From NCBI GenBank assembly GCA_030407085.1, contig CM059582.1, positions 68,343,501 to 68,407,500 on the forward strand: a stretch of DNA of 64,000 nucleotides. The letters run 5' to 3'. Source of the stretch: Trichopria drosophilae. Taxonomy: Eukaryota; Arthropoda; Insecta; Hymenoptera; Diapriidae. A model generated the notes under the pieces. It had not been told where the DNA came from. It worked only from the letters and a program-made list of their open reading frames with translations, and searched no databases. Position 1 is the first letter of the stretch, and every line of letters starts with the position of its first letter. Of this stretch, positions 58,500 through 64,000 are shown piece by piece. The translations under genes and the position numbers were made by a program.

Positions 58500-58504
58500 C
58501 ACTG

Positions 58505-58512
58505 GTTAGTAC
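58505..58512. repeat. Right 8-bp target duplication of the hAT-like foldback
   Basis: GTTAGTAC. Confidence 0.85.
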
Positions 58513-59289
58513 TGCGATGTATGCGAATGATTGTTTAAATCGTCATTGACTCGTCAATCTCATCTCAATAACAATTTCAATGATGATGTACAAGTAATCA
58601 TTTGCATCCATCGCATCATTTACTATGACCTGTACAGGAAGCGATTAAGCGTTCTTGAATCGTGTTTTGAATTCAGTTGTTCGCAAAGAGTATGAATAGG
58701 CGACAAAGCAGGAACCGATTTTTGGAAAATCGATTCAGTCATTTTAAATTCAGATTTTTTAGCGTCGATTACTTCCTTACTGGACGATGACTTTAGAACC
58801 CCCTTAAAACACCTTAGTATAGTGATAAAAATGAAAAATGTAGGAAGAAATAGAAATGTGTATAAATAATAATAGCGAGGAAGGAGAAAATGATAATAAA
58901 TAAATAAATAAGTAATTGAATTACAATTCTAATGTAATACTCAGCCTTTTCAATAACTTAAAAAAATGTACGAGTATTGGAACTTAATTGTTTTCATTTT
59001 CTAGCTTTATATTTTAATTATTCGATCAAATCTGTTCTTACATCTTTTAACTGCATTAAAAAGGCGGACATTACATTAGAATTGTAATTTAATTGATCAT
59101 GTTGAAAATATACGTGTATTAAAATTTTCTCGAAATTCAGGAAAATTCCATTCGGGACTTTTATTTTACTTTTCGAGTATTTTACATTCTGAATTTTCTT
59201 ATTTCGGAACATTTTATTTTGGAACTTTTTCCTTTCAGACATTTTATGTTCGGGATTTCTAATATTCGGTATAATTACTTTCGGCAAAT
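58513..59289. other. No gene recognised
   Basis: Contains a run of TTCGG-type short repeats (59150-59285: TTCGGAACATTTTATTTTGG and similar), a style seen in degenerate transposon ends. Confidence 0.45.
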
Positions 59290-59690
59290 GTGAAATAAAA
59301 TAGAGCGCCGCAACTAAATTATAGATTTCAGATGCCTTTTCTGGGATTTTCGACATTTCACACCCGCTACCAGCTTGTTTCTGACAGAAAAATTGTTAAA
59401 AAATTTGAGACACTTTCTGGTACGTATTAAAAGGGATTCGTGAAATAAAATAGAGCGCCTTAACGAAATTGTGGATATCACACAGTTTTTTCGAGATTTT
59501 CGAGATTTTAACCCCATTACCGGCATGTTCCTGACATAAAAAAATTTTCAATAAATTTTAGACGTTTTCTGGTATTTAGTAAAAGGGATTCGTGAAATAA
59601 AATAAAGCGCCTCAACTAATTTGTGGATTTTAACGCCTTTTTCGTGTTTTTTAGCTGTTTTACCCCCGCCACCGGTACCCAGACCCTCGG
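59290..59690. repeat. ~150-bp tandem repeats, 2.6 copies
   Basis: GTGAAATAAAATAGAGCGCC begins units at 59290 and 59440; the 59592 copy has one change (AAAGCGCC). Each unit then carries a TTTTC..GATTTTCGA block and TTTTCTGGTA..TAAAAGGGATTC. Confidence 0.85.
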
Positions 59691-59906
59691 GGCTGAAATT
59701 TTTATTTTTTATCGTTTTCGAGGTCCGTTTATGCCACAGAATAAAAAACAAATTATATTAAGCCGAAAGAAAAAAAAATTTTTTTTCGCTGGATTCCAAC
59801 ATTTGAAACTTGAGATACATTACTTTGTATTTTTTTTTAATATAAACGCTTTTCTTTTTTTGCTTCGTTTATGTTTTTCAGTAATAATTTTTGATTTTAA
59901 AGAAAA

Positions 59907-60131
59907 CCCAACGGGCACGAAAGTCCCGAATGTTTCTAAAACGTGTTTAGAACGTTCCAGAAACATTTCTAAAACGTTAAATGTCTGCAACTTTTACGGA
60001 ACGTTTTATAAACGTTTCATCCATATTGCAGACATTTAACGTTTTGGGAACGTTTTGGGAACGTTTTGGGAACGTTTCTGGAACATTCTAAAAACGTTTT
60101 AGCAACATTTGGGTCCTCCGTGCCCGTTGGG
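59907..60131. mobile_element. 225-bp MITE with 13-bp TIRs
   Basis: CCCAACGGGCACG (59907) and CGTGCCCGTTGGG (ends 60131) are exact complements. The inside is built from AACGTTT(TGG)GAACG-type 12-bp units and a hairpin TTAAATGTCTGCAA / TTGCAGACATTTAA. Confidence 0.85.
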
Positions 60132-60353
60132 AAGAAGGCCAAGTTTAAAAAAAGCACTGAAACAAATTTCGATAAACTTGTAAACATAATAATTTTTTTC
60201 TCGTCAAAACACGTATTTAAGTGCTTAATAATGCATCATTTATAGTGGAATAATACTCATTTCACACAAAGGAGAAGATTAGTAGCGATACATAAGCTTT
60301 TTAAATTATTTTTAAAAATTTCCATACTGGAAATTTCTTTGTATAATTTGTTT

Positions 60354-60374
60354 CTTTATAATCGTGTTTTTACA
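60354..60374. repeat. Left 21-bp target duplication of the LINE
   Basis: CTTTATAATCGTGTTTTTAC plus A, identical over 21 bases to 61552-61572. Confidence 0.9.
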
Positions 60375-61017
60375 TGATATATGTAGCTTGGCGCGCGCGG
60401 GGCTAGTTAGGCTGCATGAGCTCAGCTCTGGTGGGACGACAGATATGGTATTGAACTGGCTTGTGCAGCTGAGGTCGGTCCTGGGCTCGCCGAGCTGTGA
60501 TGGTCTATGGGAGGATTTCTCGGCAACTAACTGGGAGTCTAGTATAACGTCAACCTGCGAAACCTTTGCCATTCTTCAGCGTAACCGCGACCTTCAGCGC
60601 TATTTCTTATCGGAATCGATCCAGTTCCCAATATTTAGGCAATATTCCGACGGACTGGCTACTCTGGCTCCTGAACGCTGCCAGCTTTCCCATTTGCGCC
60701 TAAAAATACAGATGAGAACGGCCACTATATTCTCGCGTTCGCTCTGCGTCGGTAGTACTCACTACGCCTACAACCCGAATGAGCCGTGTTCGATGTGCAA
60801 TACGGGTGAAAGGGAGACATTAACTCACATCCTGTGGGACTGTCCCCTTTCTGCCCCCTCAAGATCTAGACTCCGTCGTAACAGCATAATGATCAACTGT
60901 TCCGACGAGAATGTAATGGCCGTTCTGATCCATTCTGCAGACCCTCGTGCGCTGAAGGTCCTTTTTGGTTTCGTCAGCGCGTGCTTTGCCAGGAGACAAT
61001 TTGTAATGGACTTCTAG
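60375..61017 (+). pseudogene. LINE ORF2 C-terminus (zinc knuckle)
   Basis: The frame is open from the truncation point to TAG at 61015. It has the thumb-region pattern TLAPERCQLSHLRLKIQMRT and a knuckle C142-x2-C145-x9-H155-x4-C160 (CSMCNTGERETLTHILWDC), typical of the ORF2 tail in non-LTR retrotransposons. RT and endonuclease domains are missing by 5' truncation, which is the usual outcome of LINE insertion. The first ~7 codons as read from ATG (60364) belong to the target duplication. Confidence 0.8.
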
Positions 61018-61551
61018 GTTGGCCTGCGAATTTGCGGTTGCTGCCGGGCAGTGCGTTTAAAGCAAAATAATTTTATATCTGTAAAAAAGTTTCATATGGT
61101 ATCAGCGAACATTGAAAGTGTTGTTTATGAAAGAAAAGTCGTGTTTTATGAGCTGTATCCTTTATCCGTATTCTATAAAGGTTCAAGTCATTATCGGTAT
61201 ATGTAAGAGTTGTATGTTAATGTAATGTTGTTTAGCGACACAAATGTAGATATCGCGTTAATGAAATGTACAATGCTTCGTTCGGTCTTTATTAAAGTGC
61301 CTAGTTTTGTGTTCCTGTCGTTATATGCCGATAACTGTATAGTGCGTTCCGTTAGTAATTAAGAGCGTGTTTACATACATATATATATATATATATTTAC
61401 TTCTTTATTGTATTTTGTTTTCTCTTTTTATGTGTATCGTACCGGAAGCGTGAATGTAGCGTACCTGTTTCTGTATATATTGAGCAACTGTGCACTCTAC
61501 CCTCAAGAAATTTCTTTATATTTCAAATACGGGTTAATAAACTTACTACTA
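60375..61551 (+). mobile_element. 5'-truncated LINE with intact target duplication
   Basis: 1.18 kb between perfect 21-bp duplications, holding the C-terminal ~210 codons of an ORF2-type frame, then a ~530-bp 3' UTR ending in a short tail (TTACTACTA) in place of a long poly(A). Such a tail is seen in CR1-like and some I/Jockey clades. The perfect duplication implies a recent insertion. Confidence 0.85.
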
Positions 61552-61572
61552 CTTTATAATCGTGTTTTTACA
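61552..61572. repeat. Right 21-bp target duplication of the LINE
   Basis: Identical to 60354-60374. Confidence 0.9.
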
Positions 61573-62289
61573 ACTTGTTCATATTTCCGTACCAAAAGTT
61601 TTTGGATGTTAGAGAAATTCAATTTTTAATATTTTTAAGAATAATTTTACAAATCTGTATACTAGTAATCTTGTAATGTTTTTTTTTGTGCCAAATGAAT
61701 ATTATCCGATTAAAATAATGTGACATTAAGTATGAAAATACATATGTTTATTAGGATAACAATGATATTTATCAGTTTTTCGAAATACGTTTCAAACTAC
61801 TTCAGTATACTCAAAGTGTTTCCAACATTTTCCATTATTTCAAACAATCTTTTGTAGAAGTTCGCTTACAATTTTTAGTAAGACTTTTACGCAGTTCTGT
61901 TAGAAAAGTACCGTCATATAAGTTTAAAAAATTTCAATAATCGATTTCGGCAGCTACAGATTGATGACAACAGCTGACTATGTACAACATCTATGGCTAT
62001 GCCAAATCTAGTTTCTTTTTTCTGAAACGTATTTTGGGGGGGGGGGGGGGTACACTTAATTTAGCTACTCTAGGTTCATACATTACTTCCTCTAATAATG
62101 CTGAGTAGAGGGGCTATAGGGCTGTTCCATTCTATGCTAAGGCATATACAATTATTTCGAAAGCTGTGAAGGTCGAAAAACATAGGTAATTTAATGCGTT
62201 ACATTGTCGAATGAAAAGAGAAGGTAAAGGTAAACAAATATTCATTATTTCATTAGATATTGTTATTAATAAAATGTTTTCACATTATC
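61573..62289. other. No gene; G15 tract
   Basis: A run of 15 G's lies at 62036-62050. Otherwise nothing recognised. Confidence 0.6.
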
Positions 62290-63225
62290 GTTGAAAATGG
62301 CGTCTTTCCAATGCTTGATCTTACAAAATTCAATCAGAGAGATTGAAAAGTGTTGGCCGTTACACATTAGTATTGCCATGTGTCGAAAAACAAATTTCTA
62401 AAGTCGCCTTCATTAAAGGTCAGATATTGCTACATTATACTCGCTTATGGAAATACATCGTAAGCTAGGAACCGTATTGAGAGCGAAAGTAAAATGACCT
62501 TTTGCTAGTACGTCCCACTACCATCTCTCTCGCTCTCGCATACTCTTTGTTAGTTCCATTAACATCAGCAGTATACCGTTTTCACGGTCGTTGATTATCC
62601 ATCGATCACTTATTCACCGTACATTTGTTTTCCCGAAACTGCATACAAGATTAATGATGTCGCGTTATATATATATATTTTTCGATCTTTTAAATGCCCC
62701 TGTTGGGAAATCTCACCTTCAATATGATATACCGTTACCGACGTATTTCAGAACTTACTTATCTTTTTTGATGAATTGAAAGTTTAGATTTCCTCTAACC
62801 TACGTGTCACAATTAGTCTAAATTCCAGTTTGAAGGTGTCTAGCCCCATTACAAAATTTGTTCCATCTAGCATCTATATTTCCCGTTGATTATCCATCGA
62901 TCACTTATTTACCGTACATTTGTTTTCCCGAAACTTTCGAAAATGTATACAGGTCCAGACGTGTTTAAAAGGTCATTGCACCATTTCTTAAAAACATTTT
63001 CTCTTTCCCAAATTTCGGCAATACGTGACGTAATAGAAAGGAGGCAGCCTAATATTTCTAAATCATCGTTTCAAAGGAATGTCGCGTTCCTGTGTCTATG
63101 TGGATACCGTTTTTTTCCCTCTTCAGGATGGACTGTGTATAAATGCTGTGTGCTTGGGCAAATGGAAGACAGTGTTTGACAGCCAGTAAGCAGCTATATT
63201 TCAAATATTATATTTCTACATCAAT
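62290..63225 (+). repeat. 5' flank of the terminal gene, repeated in the giant foldback
   Basis: Blocks match 1620-2830 and 3200-3700: ATTAAAGGTCAGATATTGCT, GAACCGTATTGAGAG, TCGATCACTTATT, GTCGCGTTCCTGTGTCTATG. One internal block (GATTATCCATCGATCACTTA) is itself duplicated at ~62593 and ~62888. It probably contains the promoter or transposon end of the family. Confidence 0.75.
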
Positions 63226-64000
63226 ATGGTAGATGTTAAGAAAATTTTTTCCTCATGGGAGGAGGCCTTGAAGAGGATTTACAATACTCCTGAAGAAGAC
63301 GCTACTGAGGATCAGTTTTCCAACTTCATCAATGCACCCACCGAAAAGATTGAGAAAATCAACTCATTCTTAAGGACCAATCCTCACATTCCAAATGGGG
63401 TGAAGTTATCGTTGGAGACAAGTATTCATCGGATCATGATACAGGAAGTTACAGCTGCTGACAGATTAATGCAGAAGAAGGGTAAAGCACCTCAAGGAAA
63501 TCTCGTTCTCGAGGGAAACGTTCAATCCGCCTTCAACAATCGCCTTCGTACTGGACTGGTTGTGAATTTAAAATATTTGGACCCCGCAATGTTTTTCGAA
63601 GAGGCAAAAACTACCATCATTAACTATGTGCGTGAAGTAGTAAAGGAATTCCACTGTGTCAAGCTGTGCACGGTATTTTCTGGGCAATTTGTACTGGGTG
63701 TGCAGGAGGAGGAGGATAACAAATTCTTTTCAAATAAATACTCTGAAATATGCACAACTACCAACTTTAACGAGTGGTATGATGAAAAAGTGAAGAGTGT
63801 CATCCTACCTCAACTTGAAGAATTTCAAGAACGGGGCAGTGGCTGTACGTTATCCACCATAAATTCAATCGTTATACAAATAGCAAAGTACAACCCAATG
63901 CGTGCCGGATCATGGATAGATTTGCCAAAATGGGTCAAACGTAAAAAGGCCGTGATCAATGTAAAAGTATTTGGGGATGACTGCTTCGCCTGGGCGATAA
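63226..64000 (+). CDS. Long copy of the foldback-associated gene family, partial
   Basis: ATG at 63226, then 258 open codons to the window edge with no stop. It starts MVDVKKIFSSWEEALKRIYN, and residues 8-~86 match the truncated copies in the giant foldback. Later blocks are YVREVVKEFHCVKLCTVFSG, a Cys/Asn-rich stretch, and, near residues 227-255, YNPMRAGSWIDLPKWVKRKK and VINVKVFGDDCFAWAI. The last pattern (xYxPhxxxSYIxLPxxhKxKKAhINhxNxDxxCFxWAI) recurs in large insect proteins that often precede a type-B DNA polymerase in Polinton/Maverick-like or related viral-type mobile elements. That link is from general familiarity and needs a search. The start is supported by the aligned ATG and the shared upstream sequence. 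Confidence 0.7.
   Translation, partial: MVDVKKIFSSWEEALKRIYNTPEEDATEDQFSNFINAPTEKIEKINSFLRTNPHIPNGVKLSLETSIHRIMIQEVTAADRLMQKKGKAPQGNLVLEGNVQSAFNNRLRTGLVVNLKYLDPAMFFEEAKTTIINYVREVVKEFHCVKLCTVFSGQFVLGVQEEEDNKFFSNKYSEICTTTNFNEWYDEKVKSVILPQLEEFQERGSGCTLSTINSIVIQIAKYNPMRAGSWIDLPKWVKRKKAVINVKVFGDDCFAWAI

Larger units (their letters stand above)
53232..58504. mobile_element. hAT-like foldback element, 5.27 kb
   Basis: The termini CAGTGCCGTCAGAAAGG and its exact complement are flanked by the perfect 8-bp duplication GTTAGTAC. CAGTG ends and an 8-bp nTnnnnAn duplication are hallmarks of hAT transposons. The inverted arms are about 1.1 kb (53232-~54332 and, on the right, ~57395-58504 plus ~56115-56310). 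The right arm is split by about 1.1 kb that contains a (TA)n tract. The interior has no transposase and carries a nested TTAA MITE. The same 70-codon frame appears in both arms (53892-54104 minus, 57447-57659 plus) as a by-product of the repeat. Confidence 0.85.

Overview
This window is eukaryotic, AT-rich and repeat-dense. It has GT-AG introns, AATAAA signals, LINE and LTR retroelements, tRNA-derived SINE-like segments, many terminal-inverted-repeat elements and long microsatellites. It looks like an insect genome, perhaps hymenopteran, but the species cannot be fixed from sequence alone. Nothing in it is bacterial: there are no operons, ribosome binding sites or CRISPR arrays.

Left third (1-23.2 kb). 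A mobile-element-type gene on the + strand (exons from 922 to 21992) is split inside an exon by an 18.8 kb foldback element (1361-20153). The foldback has two nearly identical arms (about 8.43 and 8.37 kb) around a 1.99 kb spacer, and is bordered by an 8-bp target duplication that matches at 7 of 8 bases. If the element and one duplication copy are removed, the exon reads through in frame. Each arm carries: a scrambled 5' flank and a truncated N-terminus of a gene family whose longer copy lies at the right edge of the window (63226-64000, open at the edge); three 315-bp tandem repeats; and a TATA-driven spliced unit. The leader of that unit has no ATG, and its start codon is created only by splicing (A|TG). 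A second gene of mobile-element type, possibly related to the interrupted gene, follows at 22336-23214.

Middle (23.2-48.4 kb). There is a 5'-truncated Ty3/gypsy-type integrase ending in a (CA)n tract, a LINE C-terminus, a 503-bp foldback whose centre carries three perfect TCAAGGTCA nuclear-receptor sites, a TTTACCrgCCGA minisatellite with higher-order structure, a solo LTR with a perfect 5-bp target duplication, and a decayed LINE RT. A probable three-exon BEN-domain gene (40047-48390, +) has introns containing an LTR/tRNA-Lys-type primer site, a broken R2-superclade retrotransposon on the opposite strand, and several MITEs.

Right part (48.4-64 kb). This holds ~150-bp tandem repeats; a 5.27 kb hAT-like foldback with a perfect 8-bp target duplication and tRNA-like Pol III signals in its arms; a recent 5'-truncated LINE with a perfect 21-bp target duplication; and, at the right edge, the longer copy of the gene family that is truncated in the giant foldback. 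Most of the window is layered mobile DNA. The likely host coding content is the BEN gene, and the two mobile-element-type genes could be domesticated.
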